Assembly (NCBI GenBank): GCA_020736575.1
Contig: JAGPYM010000018.1
Location: forward strand, 62,001 to 126,000
Source of the DNA: Thelonectria olida
Taxonomy: Eukaryota > Ascomycota > Sordariomycetes > Hypocreales > Nectriaceae
DNA length: 64,000 nucleotides
Direction: 5' to 3'
The notes beneath the pieces were generated by a model. It made no database searches. It was not told where the DNA came from and saw only the letters and a list, made by a program, of their open reading frames with translations. Positions 1 to 10,980 of this stretch are shown in pieces. Each line of letters opens with the position of its first letter. Within the stretch, counting starts at the first letter, position 1. The position numbers and the translations under genes were made by a program.

Positions 1-1
1 T

Positions 2-1588
2 CGTGGGATCGCATTGATGGAAAGCATCGTCAAGGATCTATCCAATGTCCCTGCAGACCAACAAATTGCTTCCCGTCTGGATGACAATGCGTCGTCACTT
101 AGCCGAAGAGAATCTTGCTTGACGGCCTATCCTTCTCAGGGCCCAGGACGACGGCCCGACACCAGATCAAATCCCGCCAAAGATCAACCTGATGTATCTC
201 CCCATGCACCCTCGGAGTCCACCCGCCAAGATGAGCCACTTGATACCCTAACCTCAGGGACCGAACTCGGAATGGGCTTCATCACAGGATATATGGACTA
301 CGTATTTCCTAGCCTCTATCCCTTTTACAAACCATCTATTCTGGAGGGAGGACGCACTTGGGTACTCGTGCTGGCTACGAACAACCCTGGCTTCTTCTGC
401 AGCATCGTCAGCCTATCGGCCTATTTCTTTTCCATTGTGCCAGTCATCCCGGGACCGGGTCATGAAACCTGTGCTGCCACCACGTGGAAAGAGCTCCAGA
501 CGCAGGTGGCTTCAGCCCTGTTGACTGTCCAACATGACCTCATGACCCTTGGTCGACGAGGCGTGAGTAGCTCCCTGCTGGAAAGTGTAACCTTGATGGG
601 GAATATTGTCCAATACCTTGGCTTTGAGGTAGCCATCCGATCTGGCAAATGGAAAATGCACCTCGAAGCAGCGACCAACCTGTTTCAACAAATTCTCGAA
701 GCTCATGGCGACGAAAACGGCAGAAGGGGAATCCAAAGAGTTTTGAACAAGCTGTGTCGCGGTGGATCAAACCCGAGCTACGATGTGCCGAGCCCATATC
801 AGGGCGCCTTCAAATTCTTCTCTTCTGTCCTCCTCATCAAGGATATAATTGCTAGCACATCCCTTGGCCGTCCTCCGAAACTGACAATGTTCCATTGCGA
901 GCTGGAACCAAACGGCGGGCCACCCACTCTGACGACTGAGGCGATCCTTGGATGCCAGTCTTGGGTTTTTCTGATCTTGAGCGACATTGCCGCACTTGAT
1001 GCTTGGAGAAAGGATGAAGCCGACGTGGACGAATTGATAACCGCAGATTTGTCTTCGCGCGCGGCATCCATCGAGAGTCGCATACAAGCCTGCCTCACCG
1101 AACTAGATGAGCTGGAATCAACAAGAGCCTCAAAGCCAAGGCAACACTTTGAAGCATTTTTGCAGCATACGCGTTGCGCGTGTGACATGCATTCCTTCAA
1201 TGAAGGATGCGCGGATGTTACACGCATTTGGGCTTTAGCCGCACACACATATTTGCGAGTTGTATGGGGTGGATGGAACATGTCAGACCCCCAGATCCGG
1301 AAGAACACCATGGAGAGTATCAAAATTTTCCGGAAGATGATATCTCCATTTTGGCTGCGTTCCTTAGTCTGGCCGTTTTGTGTTAGTGGATGCGTCGCTT
1401 CGCAGGAAGAGAAAGCGGCGTTCCGGGCGATTGGAAGTTCCCTCCACGCCCTGCAGGCATTTGGAACGGCCAGAGAGGCTCTGAGCGTATTGGACACTGT
1501 TTGGTCAAAGAATGATGACATTAACGAAAGTGCTTGGGATATTGGTCAATGCTTGAGGAGCTTGGGTTATGCAGTACTTTTGGTGTAA
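2..1588 (+). CDS. Fungal-specific transcription factor, C-terminal part (5' cut by window edge)
   Basis: The reading frame is open from the first bases of the window. The first ATG in view is at 17, so the true start may lie outside. The roughly 525 residues seen have a Ser/Pro-rich N-terminal 90 residues, then a helical region beginning near the GMGFITGYMDYVFPSLYPFY stretch. That pattern is typical of the regulatory ('fungal_trans_2' type) domain of Zn2Cys6 regulators. No Cys6 zinc cluster is visible, so it is either upstream of the window or absent. The protein would act in the nucleus, and its target genes cannot be told from sequence. The last residues (GYAVLLV, then TAA) look like a natural C-terminus. 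Family assignment rests on overall pattern, not on a catalytic motif. Confidence 0.65.
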   Translation, partial: RGIALMESIVKDLSNVPADQQIASRLDDNASSLSRRESCLTAYPSQGPGRRPDTRSNPAKDQPDVSPHAPSESTRQDEPLDTLTSGTELGMGFITGYMDYVFPSLYPFYKPSILEGGRTWVLVLATNNPGFFCSIVSLSAYFFSIVPVIPGPGHETCAATTWKELQTQVASALLTVQHDLMTLGRRGVSSSLLESVTLMGNIVQYLGFEVAIRSGKWKMHLEAATNLFQQILEAHGDENGRRGIQRVLNKLCRGGSNPSYDVPSPYQGAFKFFSSVLLIKDIIASTSLGRPPKLTMFHCELEPNGGPPTLTTEAILGCQSWVFLILSDIAALDAWRKDEADVDELITADLSSRAASIESRIQACLTELDELESTRASKPRQHFEAFLQHTRCACDMHSFNEGCADVTRIWALAAHTYLRVVWGGWNMSDPQIRKNTMESIKIFRKMISPFWLRSLVWPFCVSGCVASQEEKAAFRAIGSSLHALQAFGTAREALSVLDTVWSKNDDINESAWDIGQCLRSLGYAVLLV

Positions 1589-4001
1589 GGAACTTCCATC
1601 ACTGGAAAGTCTACAACAGAGGTTATTACGATGAACATCTATGACTAGGAATGCTAATAAGGGATGTTCGTGAAAGAATGTTCGCACTGGGAATGCGGCA
1701 TGAAAGGAGTACCACAGACAGAAATGCCAATTATTCAACGCAGAGGCCGAACCTGCCAACTCTACAAGTCTGGCCCCAGACTCCAGTTTGGAAAGGAACA
1801 ATCTCTGCAAAAACGGACTATGAGCCTTGAACGAATGTGGAGCGAGACCCCCCATTCTCAGGAGGACATCATGATCGTTGAGAACTCAGGTCTGGCACTA
1901 CTGTAATTGATCGCCAGAACGCTACCATCTGCCCAACGGTTCATACGCCATGACGAGCAACTGCATTGGCGGGTGTATATCCCTTTTACCTCAGCTCGTA
2001 ATGCAACACATCACCCTCTTATCACTAATAGATTCCATTCATGATAACTCAGAGCAAGTGGCAATGACTACGAATAATTACACTATCTTTGCCCCTTCGC
2101 ATCAAGTCCCTGAGACAATCTACGAATGTGTCTAGAGTACACCGTACCATGTATATAGCACATACGAAAGTAATTCTTCATAGAAAAGAAATTGAGGAGC
2201 TAATGGCCCTCTAAGATTCTCGATACTTTTGCGATGGCTAGGCGTGAGGGGAAATGACGCGTGAATGATAATGAAGATGGACAGGAGAAAGGCCTGACGG
2301 GATAATTTGCCATTAGTGAATCAAAGTCCCGACGGACTTTTTTGGTCGTCCGGATGTAATCTAAACACGCAATACTTAGTGCTTAGGTACTGTGTTTGGT
2401 CATCTTATGTAGCTGATTGCTCAGCCGAAGCTCACAAGGTAGCTCATGGTACCAAACAAATCACTCCACAACATCGTCACTCGGTCGGATCGGACGATCG
2501 CCCGTCATTTCATACTACACCAAGCCTCATTCATACATGTACCTGTTTGCTGATGGATGCACTCTTCCCCTGGCCCTGGACAAGTTTCCCCGCTAAGCAC
2601 TGGCGTTTCACTACGGACTCCTCAATGTGACGCCACTATTGAAGGAGTTTCGAATAAAGTTTTTAAGGGATCGCGGGGATTCCTTCCTTCCCCGTGCCAA
2701 TGAGTTCTAACGTCGGTATTCACCGTCCTCGAGTCGAGGCCGACAACTCAGGTCTTGGGCGACAAAAGTAGGTTACCCCCAAGCCAATAGACGCGAATGC
2801 TTTTGCGTCTCTTACGAGTAGACGAAGAACCGATCTCTGGCTCCCAGTTCTCTGATAGAGTTACAGGACCTTGAACGTAAATAGCGTCTGGTTGAATTGA
2901 AGTTATCCATTCTCCACGAGAAGCCATGAGACTCGGCGTCTGTTCCCCGCTTCTTGACCGTGCTGCTTTTAGATTCCTAGCATCGCATTGGGCATGCAAG
3001 AGTATGGTCACCCGGGTAGCCTCGGCTAATTCCAGATGGCAAGAGGTCACATGTCAAGAGCAACGACGGTCTCCGTGTATTGTTTCCCTCACACGATGAT
3101 CATGGTCATGCGTCATGTGCAAGTATATCCTCTTCCTCAGCTTACGCATTCGTGCATAGGATACGACTTGGAAACAAAAAAGTTATCATCGTCTAGCTCA
3201 ACACCATTGGAGTAAACGGTCCTGTTGGCCAGGATACATCGTCCTCTTGTAGGCAAATAAATCTACGTGGACCAAGGTTGTAACGAATGCACACACTAGC
3301 CCCTATGCAATTGGGTGCTAAAATTCCTGGGGTATAGTACTACGTAGTATGCAATCACGACGACTGCGGCTCTCTTCCCCGGGCTTCACGCAAAGTAAAT
3401 CTCCAAACGTTTCAATGGGAAACCTCAAGAGTCAACGGAAGTGGCCATCATGATCTTGGTGTCAGTTCATTAGGTTATCGCCTAGCATTTGAAGAGCTCA
3501 CCATGCACCATGACAATGGATTACGGTCATATTTTTCAGTGGCTGTGGATCTAGCCAACTCAAACCCCTCTACAGGAGACGAGGGATGCCGGTTTCGTAC
3601 ACCGACGTGCCATTAACTCGCAACAGTTGTAAGAAGACACTCACTCAGATAGTTCTTGTTCATGCTACATGTTGAAGGTGACCATGAGGTACTAGTCGGG
3701 CAAGCTTCTCCGCAATGACAGGCATGGGCAAACGACGACAAGCGTACCATACAGCTCAGCAACTGTCGAGCGCTGGTAAATCTGTTCGGGCCTGGGATTC
3801 AATGAATCAAGCATGCGTCATCTATCATGAGGAGAGGATTATGTGCAAGTTTTGGTGGCCAACATGAAAACGATTGAATATATAAACCGGTGTTGCGCTT
3901 CTTCATTATCACAATCCACAACCATCATCACTCGCTTCATTACTTAGTTAACTACAACAACTATTTCCATAACTTCAAACAAGTCTTTTTATTCTACCAA
4001 C
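1589..4001. other. Intergenic region, no gene recognised
   Basis: The 2.4 kb between the regulator and the calpain-like gene contains only short frames with no recognisable domain. It holds a perfect 12-bp palindrome at 3338-3349 and, at its right end, the promoter of the calpain-like gene. Confidence 0.6.
3879..3886 (+). promoter_or_regulatory. TATA box of the calpain-like gene
   Basis: TATATAAA lies about 115 nt upstream of the ATG at 4002. It is followed by an A/C-rich, ATG-free leader ending in ACCAACATGG, a good fungal start context. A strong TATA box suggests inducible or high expression. Confidence 0.55.
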
Positions 4002-5573
4002 ATGGGCGATATGCGAGCTTCCTCTGAGATGTCCCCCAAGGACAACCGTGTCTCCATCGACCCCTACGCCCTTGTCGAGGCCTTGCTCGGCCAGAAGCTT
4101 GACAAGCTCGAGACTGGCTCTGAGAGTCTGCCCAACGATTACGATGACCTCGACATGAAGCTCGAGCCTCGATCCAGCTCTGGAGGTGGTAGACTCCGCC
4201 CTGACTCCCCGCCCAAGGATGTCCGGGTTGGTGTTGTCAACCCCTACGCTCTAGTTGAAGCCCTGCTCGGCCGAAGCATTGATCGAAACTCCATCAACTC
4301 TGCCAAAATCATTTCCAACGTTCTTCAGACGGACTACGAGGAGCTCTTTGACATGAAGAGCCAGTCTGTTCTCTTTTCCGGCCTGAAGCTCAACGAGAAG
4401 GACCGCAAGGCAGAGATGCTCAACGAGAAGGACATGAAGATCTTGGATGCGCGCGACCTTATGACTCCTGATCTCTCCGAGGCCCAGCGCCTCGAAGACC
4501 TCGAGAAGATCGGCCTGAAGGACATGGGCAAGACTCGTGTCAAGGCTGCCCGCATGCAGAATGGCAAGCTACACCTGATCCTCCATGCTCACCAAATGGG
4601 CAGGACCCTGTCCAACCACGAAGTCACCATGTCCATCAACGAGCTCGTCAACCCCTACCGAATGCAGAAGGGCCACTGGACACCCCCTAACAGCACATGG
4701 CGCGATATGTACGACCAGGTCTTCCAGAATGCCACCAAGCGACTCATTGGCAACCTGACTTCTTTCGAGATCGACGAGAGGAAGAAGACCCTGCACAAAT
4801 TCGATGACCCAACCCAGGGCTGCTCCAGCAACAGCTGGCTTATCGCCGCTTTGTTCTCCGTGTTCTGGTCCGACCCTCATGCTATCAACCGTGCCACCCG
4901 AGTCCACCCTAACAAGGATGAGCAGAAGGAGCTCTCCATCAAGTTCCACGACAAGGGCGGTAACAACAACGCCCGTACCGAGACTGTTGTGGTCAACTAC
5001 AAGATCCCCATCAACAACTCGAACAACGAGCCTCTCTACTGCCGCTCGAGCGATGGAGCTGACATCTGGCCATCTTTGTATGAGAAGGCCTTTACCAAGT
5101 GGATTACCGGGGGCCACTCAGAGCAGCCCGATATGACCCAAACCCACTGTGGTGACCCCGTCAAGGCCATGGCCCAGATCAACGGCCGAGAGCCTCACTA
5201 CTTTGAGACTGAGAAACACTCTTCCAGCGACCTTTTGGGTCTCGTTCGCTGCAACTGCATGAACTTCAAGACCATCAACCCCATGGTTGCCTGGACCTAC
5301 GCCACCGGAAGCGAGTTCCGCGGCAGCAACATCGTTGCCAACCACGCCTACTCCGTCCTTGGCTTTACCGTCTTGGGAGACAAGCAATATATTGTCCTGC
5401 GAAACCCATGGGGAGTTACCGAGCCCATTGGTTTGACCAGCTACCAGGGACTCCTTGAGCGTGTTGACCCCAGCCAGTGGCACCCCGCCTCCATGCTCGA
5501 CCACGGTGGTTTGTTCGCCATCGAGGAGCGTGCCTTCAAGCACTGCTTCGCTTACATCGGTGTCGCCAAGTAA
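4002..5573 (+). CDS. Calpain-fold protein with Ser at the catalytic Cys position (probable pseudoprotease)
   Basis: This is an intronless 523-aa protein. Residues 272-279 read QGCSSNSW where calpains have QGxxGDCW, so the nucleophile position is Ser278. A Cys is present at 274 but four residues early. The other two triad residues are in normal context: His448 in NHAYSVLGF and Asn468 in LRNPWG. The N-terminal 110 residues are not calpain-like. They carry a duplicated PYALVEALLG motif (about residues 22-31 and 81-90) joined by acidic, low-complexity sequence. The following region (about 130-260) is charged and helical. No signal peptide, membrane segment or Ca-binding domain is seen. The role may be non-proteolytic binding or scaffolding. 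Codon use is biased to C-ending codons, which suggests good expression. Fold assignment is firm; loss of proteolysis is inference. Confidence 0.8.
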   Translation: MGDMRASSEMSPKDNRVSIDPYALVEALLGQKLDKLETGSESLPNDYDDLDMKLEPRSSSGGGRLRPDSPPKDVRVGVVNPYALVEALLGRSIDRNSINSAKIISNVLQTDYEELFDMKSQSVLFSGLKLNEKDRKAEMLNEKDMKILDARDLMTPDLSEAQRLEDLEKIGLKDMGKTRVKAARMQNGKLHLILHAHQMGRTLSNHEVTMSINELVNPYRMQKGHWTPPNSTWRDMYDQVFQNATKRLIGNLTSFEIDERKKTLHKFDDPTQGCSSNSWLIAALFSVFWSDPHAINRATRVHPNKDEQKELSIKFHDKGGNNNARTETVVVNYKIPINNSNNEPLYCRSSDGADIWPSLYEKAFTKWITGGHSEQPDMTQTHCGDPVKAMAQINGREPHYFETEKHSSSDLLGLVRCNCMNFKTINPMVAWTYATGSEFRGSNIVANHAYSVLGFTVLGDKQYIVLRNPWGVTEPIGLTSYQGLLERVDPSQWHPASMLDHGGLFAIEERAFKHCFAYIGVAK

Positions 5574-5958
5574 ACAAAAAGCATAGCCTATTTTGATCAC
5601 CTTGCGGTCGAATAACTATTTCTCAATGTCTTTAAATTTAACTGCCATGTCACTCCTTACTAGCTACTCGATATCGAGAGAGGAAAAATTGAGAAAAAGA
5701 CGCGAGCCGGAAGATGGGGTTGATGATGCTCTTGATCTGCGCCCGAGTTGGAAAAAAAAGTTCGGTATTTGAAAAAGGAGCCGAAGAAAAGAATCAAGGA
5801 TGGATTTGGGGGTATGGCCATCAAAGAGATTGTTACTTAGGCCAAGTATGACATAACAAATTAACATGCCTCAATATCCACCGACATCCTCAACCAGTGC
5901 TGCCATGTGACTGACTTCAAGAATCTCATTCACTGCCAAGATGTTTGACACCTCGATC
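5574..5958. other. Convergent intergenic spacer
   Basis: This spacer lies between the 3' ends of the calpain-like gene (+) and the VOC gene (-). It is A/T-rich and purine-rich around 5680-5790. No coding signal is seen. Confidence 0.5.
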
Positions 5959-6445
5959 TTATTTGATGTAGTGGGACAGTCTGCCGCTTCCTGTTAGCAG
6001 TGCAAAATGGTACGAGGACTTGTGGATTACTGGCTCACTCAATTAAATTGCCATCAGGGTCTCGAATGTAAACGCTTCGGATCGGCCCCAGGGCACCGGT
6101 TCTTTCGGACGGGCTACCGCCCTCAAGTACATCAATCCTCTCTTGTTGCAATTCTTCAACAAGTTTATCAAGGTCGATTCCTTCTTCCACAAGGAAACAG
6201 AGGTCGGCAGTTCCGGGAAGCGCAGTGTTGGCCTTGGGCTCGAATTCTTTGGCTTTCTGGTGGAGGTTGATCTTTTGTTGGCCAAATCGAAGTGCCGTTC
6301 TAACGGTTTTCGGGTCTGACGGGGACGTAAACGTCTCGGTGGTCATGCCCAGATAACGCGAGTACCACTCAGCGGTCTTGGACACATTCGTGCAGGTGAT
6401 GACAAGATGGTCAAGAGCCTTGACGGCTGCCAGTGGCTTGGCCAT
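5959..6445 (-). CDS. VOC/glyoxalase-fold small protein (two exons)
   Basis: Exon 1 is 6039-6445 and exon 2 is 5959-5980, joined over a 58-nt intron with a GTGAGC donor, a GCTAAC branch box and a CAG acceptor. The product is 142 aa. Without the intron the frame stops straight after DPDGNLIE. With it the protein ends in LIELSHYIK, the usual end of this family, so the micro-exon is very likely real. It is a single vicinal-oxygen-chelate module: ALDHLVITC at the start (metal ligand His13), a second His in INLHQ, and the closing IRDPDGNLIE with the ligand Glu. Relatives are annotated as glyoxalase/bleomycin-resistance or 'virulence protein' type enzymes and bind a divalent metal. The substrate is unknown. 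It is probably cytosolic because no targeting signal is present. Confidence 0.8.
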
Positions 6446-7750
6446 CCTTTACTATAAAATTGGGGATGTATCTAGGTATTAAATGGGCGTAGGTGACACT
6501 ATAGATGGGGACATTAGCAAGTGTCCAAGAAGAAAAGTGTGAACCTTGAGGTAGGGATGTCGGGTTGGGAAAGAGGAGAGTGTGATGGAAAGGAAACTGA
6601 AATGTTGATTGAAAACGGAGTGAGTATCGCAGCAAAGAATTTCCACAGGAGGTCGATGGTCCTTGCCCGATGACGTAGCTTGTTACTGGATTATTAATAG
6701 TGCTTATTGCGATCCGCTTGACCAGGTCAGGAAATCAGGAAATCACCATGACTTTGGGAAGGAACTGCCAGTGGTTTACTTGCCGTTGCTTGCTTCGCAC
6801 AAGTCACGAGACTTCAAAATTGACGCACATTTGATCGTTCCGGGTCCTCCCGTTATTTTAACGATAATGCCAGGAAGAAGCAGCGCACAAGAAGTAATAA
6901 GAATTGGACGACGCAATATATGCGACACTGCCAGATATACTACCTCAGTGGAAGAAGCAACGAGTTCCAGCGGCGGACCATGTCCGAAAGCAATGTAGAT
7001 TATGCAGAAAAGTGTATATTATGCCGGCGACCGCGATATATAATCATACTATGTATATATTGAGTCTTTGCGCTGGGCTTGAGCCTGCATCCTCTTCTAT
7101 CAGGTTGTGTAAGGTACCTGTATTAGTGGCCACTTTCAGCTCTAGTAGCAGGTTTTGGCCGGAATATAGAGTCTTTACCCAGCTGTTTCTTAAAGACTTC
7201 CTTCCTTTTCCTTGGCTTTAAATGCCCATATCTTCTCACCTAGTTGTCCGTTCAATCCCGATACATCTAATAACAATGTCTAGCTGATCTGACGTTTCTT
7301 AGCTGTTGCAGACGCTGCTGCAGTCCGATTCCTTTGGGTTAGTTGTTTGTTGGTTTTGTCTTCCTAGCTAGTAGCTACTCTTTGTTTTATTCCCTCGAAG
7401 CTCCCATAAACTGGTATAGTATTTTGTATTTCACTTAGCAAGGTAGACATGGTAAGGCACGCGTTTTTCTTCACTATTGCTTAACATCACTAGTTGGTAG
7501 TTCCGTTTATAAGATGTGGTCAAAGTTCTTCGATTGCTATGCTAAGGACTATTGACCGGTGCGTATCCATAGCGAAATTCCAGTGCGAAAAGACCATTGT
7601 TGTGTTCACTTCATCATCTGTAGCAATCCACTATTCAGCTGCATGAGCTGTTCATAAGATAGCAGCAGCGCTTGTTAACTCCAGATTCCAAGGGAGTTCT
7701 GATCAGTCAGTCAAATAGGGACCGAGGAGAGCCATGGTTGCGGTGTTTGA
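6446..7750. other. Intergenic region, no gene recognised
   Basis: The left part is the upstream region of the VOC gene. The rest has only short frames without family resemblance. It is A/T-rich from about 7010 to 7560. Confidence 0.5.
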
Positions 7751-7987
7751 TCAGAAGTAGACCCAGTGCTCAACTCCGTTGACGACCCGGCGCAAGTAGC
7801 CAATCTGGTCACCATGTCGGTTGAGGGCTTCAGTGCCTTTGATTCGGACGCCACCGCAGTTGCGGCAATCGTGGTAGCTCATCGCGTTACCCGCGTAGCA
7901 CTTATCATCGTCGTAGCCGCCCAAAGGAGGGTTGACACAAGCCCAGTCGGTGTGGTCTCGGCGGATGGTAGTGGTAGAGCGAGGCAT
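7751..7987 (-). CDS. Small unknown protein, 78 aa
   Basis: This short single-exon frame begins MPRSTTTIRRDHTDW and ends GVEHWVYF. It is polar, has four cysteines including a CRNCGG motif, and has no signal peptide or membrane segment. I do not recognise a family. In favour of a real gene are a TATA-like element about 170 nt upstream (8157-8163), a repeated leader and an A/C-rich context just before the ATG. The CxxC pair could bind metal. It could also be a chance frame. Confidence 0.45.
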   Translation of the reverse strand: MPRSTTTIRRDHTDWACVNPPLGGYDDDKCYAGNAMSYHDCRNCGGVRIKGTEALNRHGDQIGYLRRVVNGVEHWVYF

Positions 7988-8027
7988 GATTGCTAGTTGG
8001 TGGTAATGGGTGAGAGGTGAGGTGCTA

Positions 8028-8082
8028 GTGTAAAGTTGGTAAGGTTGGTAAGGGTGGTAAAGTTGGTAAAGCTGGTTAAAAG
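8028..8082 (-). repeat. Imperfect 9-nt tandem repeat in a presumed 5' leader
   Basis: About five or six imperfect copies of GGTAAAGTT (read on the minus strand as a pyrimidine/A-rich AACTTTACC) lie 40-95 nt upstream of the start codon of the 78-aa frame. It is unlike the surrounding sequence and probably lies in the transcribed leader. Confidence 0.6.
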
Positions 8083-8156
8083 TTGTAGTGCGCGGTTGCA
8101 GATTGTGTGAAGGGTGAGGAGGAAAAGATTGAGTTTCAGGGCGATGTGAATGCAGA

Positions 8157-8163
8157 ATATATA
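8157..8163 (-). promoter_or_regulatory. TATA-like element upstream of the 78-aa frame
   Basis: The alternating sequence ATATATA lies about 170 nt before the start codon of the small gene at 7987, and could position its transcription start. Confidence 0.35.
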
Positions 8164-10970
8164 GTTGAGAGGCTGATGTTGTTCATGGGGATATCATGGA
8201 TGGCCGCACCATCTCCAATGAATGAGTCCAGTCTACGGATACGCCGAGTTTGGATGAACTCCTATTTCTATTCAATGGAACATTAGTCTTGGGTAGTGAA
8301 CATTTACGAGAACGCTACACCAGAAGGAACAGTTCACCCGGGTTGCAGTATATGTATCATTGTTACGAAGGAAACAAAGTGTGTCTCGTTACTCAATCAA
8401 GAGTTTTCTACTGTGACTAGTTACCATTATAGCTGTTCAAACTCACTCTCAACTTCACGCAACCTGTTGTCACGACTGACATGACTGGCCTTCTCAACGT
8501 TCTACCGACTACTTTTAGAAAATTTGACCAAGAACGACGACTGCCTGGGAATGTTGGTTGAGACACCTGAAACATTGATTGAGATACTGAAAACATCGGG
8601 GCATTACGCGTTGTGTGGCATTGCATCAATATAGTTCTGTTGTAATTAAGTTTATCTCATACCTGGACTTCCATGTTGCCCTTGGGCTTGGGACAGCACT
8701 TTAATTGAACGTCTCTGTAAAACGAGGGAAGAACAGTCCCGGATGACAAGTGAATCCCGAGTAAGCCGTCTTAGGTGTGACGATGAGCGTCTCAAATAAG
8801 TGTAGACCGTAAGACCAACTGCCTGTTCCGGCCTTTGAATGAGTAGGTATGTGTAAACGCTCGACGTCTTCACTACTTTTGGGTAATTGATAACTTCACT
8901 CTGCAGCTACTTGGTCTTGACTTATTGGGTAAGCCGTGCGTTGGGCAAAGAACAAAGCGATTTCGGCACAGGGGTTGGACTTTGGGCGTGTTAGAACAAA
9001 GCCAGCACAGGATTCAATGATGGCTCATGACAACCCTAACCACCTGTTCGTATGTTCACAAAGCTCTAATTGAACGAGTTCAATTTCCCCACCGCGATTT
9101 TGTGAATTGACTCAACTCGATCCATTGGAGACGATGTAAAGGCGGACAAGCCGTCTTGCAGCGACAGCTGCCGAGAATACGGGACGTTTCGGGCCTTCTT
9201 CTTGAGATGCGTAAATGTATGGTTTCACCTGTGGGCTCATCAGTTCACGAGGCGCCGACAACGCGCCAACTAGCTAATGTCTGCGCTTCACTGTTGTTGG
9301 ACACCTTCAATTTGTCCCATATACTCCATGATTCATGTCGGCATCAGTCACTGTGAATGTCCCTATTTCGATGGAAACCTCCACTGGTTGGAGGTAGGCG
9401 GTGATCAAACTGTTCGATTCTCGTGGCAAGAGGATCAGCTTCTTACTGCGAGAGTACCTGGTCGAAAGTCCTTGGCTGTGGGCAAGGACTTTCTATTGAT
9501 GCTGAATCATGGTACCTCGCCACTCGAAAAGCAGCTTGGCAACCGAGCTCGTTCTGAATTAGCATTGCATATCATTCAGTGGAATGTTTTTTTAGCAACT
9601 TCCATATTTGGCCTACTGCATCGCAGTCCCGTGCCATTAACTTGCTTTGCCTGCCCAGCCCAGTAGTTACTCGCTAAGGATAATCAGATAAGGTTGTGCA
9701 AGCGGAGGAAGCCGCTTCACTGGCACGTGTGCGAGCCCGGTACTGTAGCAGTGTACGATTCTCCATGCCGGCAAGGCAGAGTACCCAGGGTTGTCCGAGT
9801 TGGTGGGCACGAGAAACTGGGTCTCTCAATGGGAGCTCGCATGCTGTCTCAGCCTTTCAGACAGTCAAACAGCGTCTGGTTTCGCCCATTCCGATTGATT
9901 GGGTTGCTAGGGACAGGGGCCTTCGGACTTGGTCGGCAACAAGTCATCTTGGCGATTCAGTACTGCGGAGGGGGGACCTAGTGTTACTTGGCGGGGCGTG
10001 GGGGTCGCCTTTCGACCGAATGTCATGTCTTGGCCAGTCGACAGGGGAGAGACCGAGTGAGAAATGTCTTCAGAGGTGTGATGACAGGCTGGGGGGGGGG
10101 GGTTTCAATTGGATCAATGTTGAATGTCGGGAAAGTTTTAAGGCTGGGCATTTCAGGCATGCAATGCAGGGTCCGAAATAGGCACCTTCAACAAGGGGCT
10201 GTCTGAGCACACACCGCACGTTTTACCCAGTCAAATGCGAGGGACGTGAGTTGCAGGTACAATTACGGAGGTGGCGTCCGGCTGTTGAGAAGACGGCAAC
10301 GGCAAGTGTTTGGAAAAAGCAAGGCGTCCCTCGCAAGGCGACCACCGTATGTCTTGCTATGCGTTCGCGTGATTTCATCGGCTACAACATGACAATATCT
10401 AGACTGCAAATAGCCTCATAATTATTTAGGGCCAGAACCAAGTCCATGCCCGATCCTGCAACTTCCTGCATCACGCGTGGGCTGGACGATTCACTTACTT
10501 GATCCACATAGTCGAACGAACCTGTTGCCATTCCATTTTGCCAAGATGTCCCATTCGCGTATAGCGCTTTGGATAAATTTTTCTTTCCTCTTCTTCTTAC
10601 TTGCTACTTACTACGTATTCAGATGCTGTCTCCAAGTTTGCCAAGCGACGCTGAGCGGGGGAATGGCCTTGTTCGGTAGTCAAGATGCGGCCACAGACCT
10701 CATCCCAGCACCATGTACTACGTCGTAGTGGATCTCTCTGCTTACTTCCCCACCGGGGTCAAAGGAACTGAACATGGTAAGCAATGAGCATCTTAACTCT
10801 TGAATGACGCTTAAATTCTTTGCTACGCAGGGCCCCCCCATACGCACGGATTTTAGCCTCGGGGAAGACAGGGCTACGCGGCTAAGAACATGCTGCCCCG
10901 GTGAGGCGTCGCTTCCACCATCTCTTTCCTCTCAGATAGAAACTAGTCGAGCATTGGGCCACTTGGCGCC
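8164..10970. other. Long intergenic region, no gene recognised
   Basis: The longest frames (for example 9277-9666 and about 9700-10180) have no domain, poor codon bias and overlapping rivals, so I do not call them. A 12-G run occurs at 10091-10102. Confidence 0.5.
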
Positions 10971-10971
10971 G

Positions 10972-10980
10972 ATCTGATAA
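10972..10980 (+). promoter_or_regulatory. ATCTGATAA, SreA-type GATA site (distal)
   Basis: Exact match to ATCWGATAA, the site reported for fungal siderophore GATA repressors (SreA/SRE/Urbs1). It lies 868 nt upstream of the siderophore transporter start. The match is seen; its function is inferred. Confidence 0.55.

Noticed and set aside
9277..10206. Several overlapping plus-strand frames of 70-161 codons
   Set aside because: They compete in different frames, some begin on non-ATG codons, and none has a recognisable domain.
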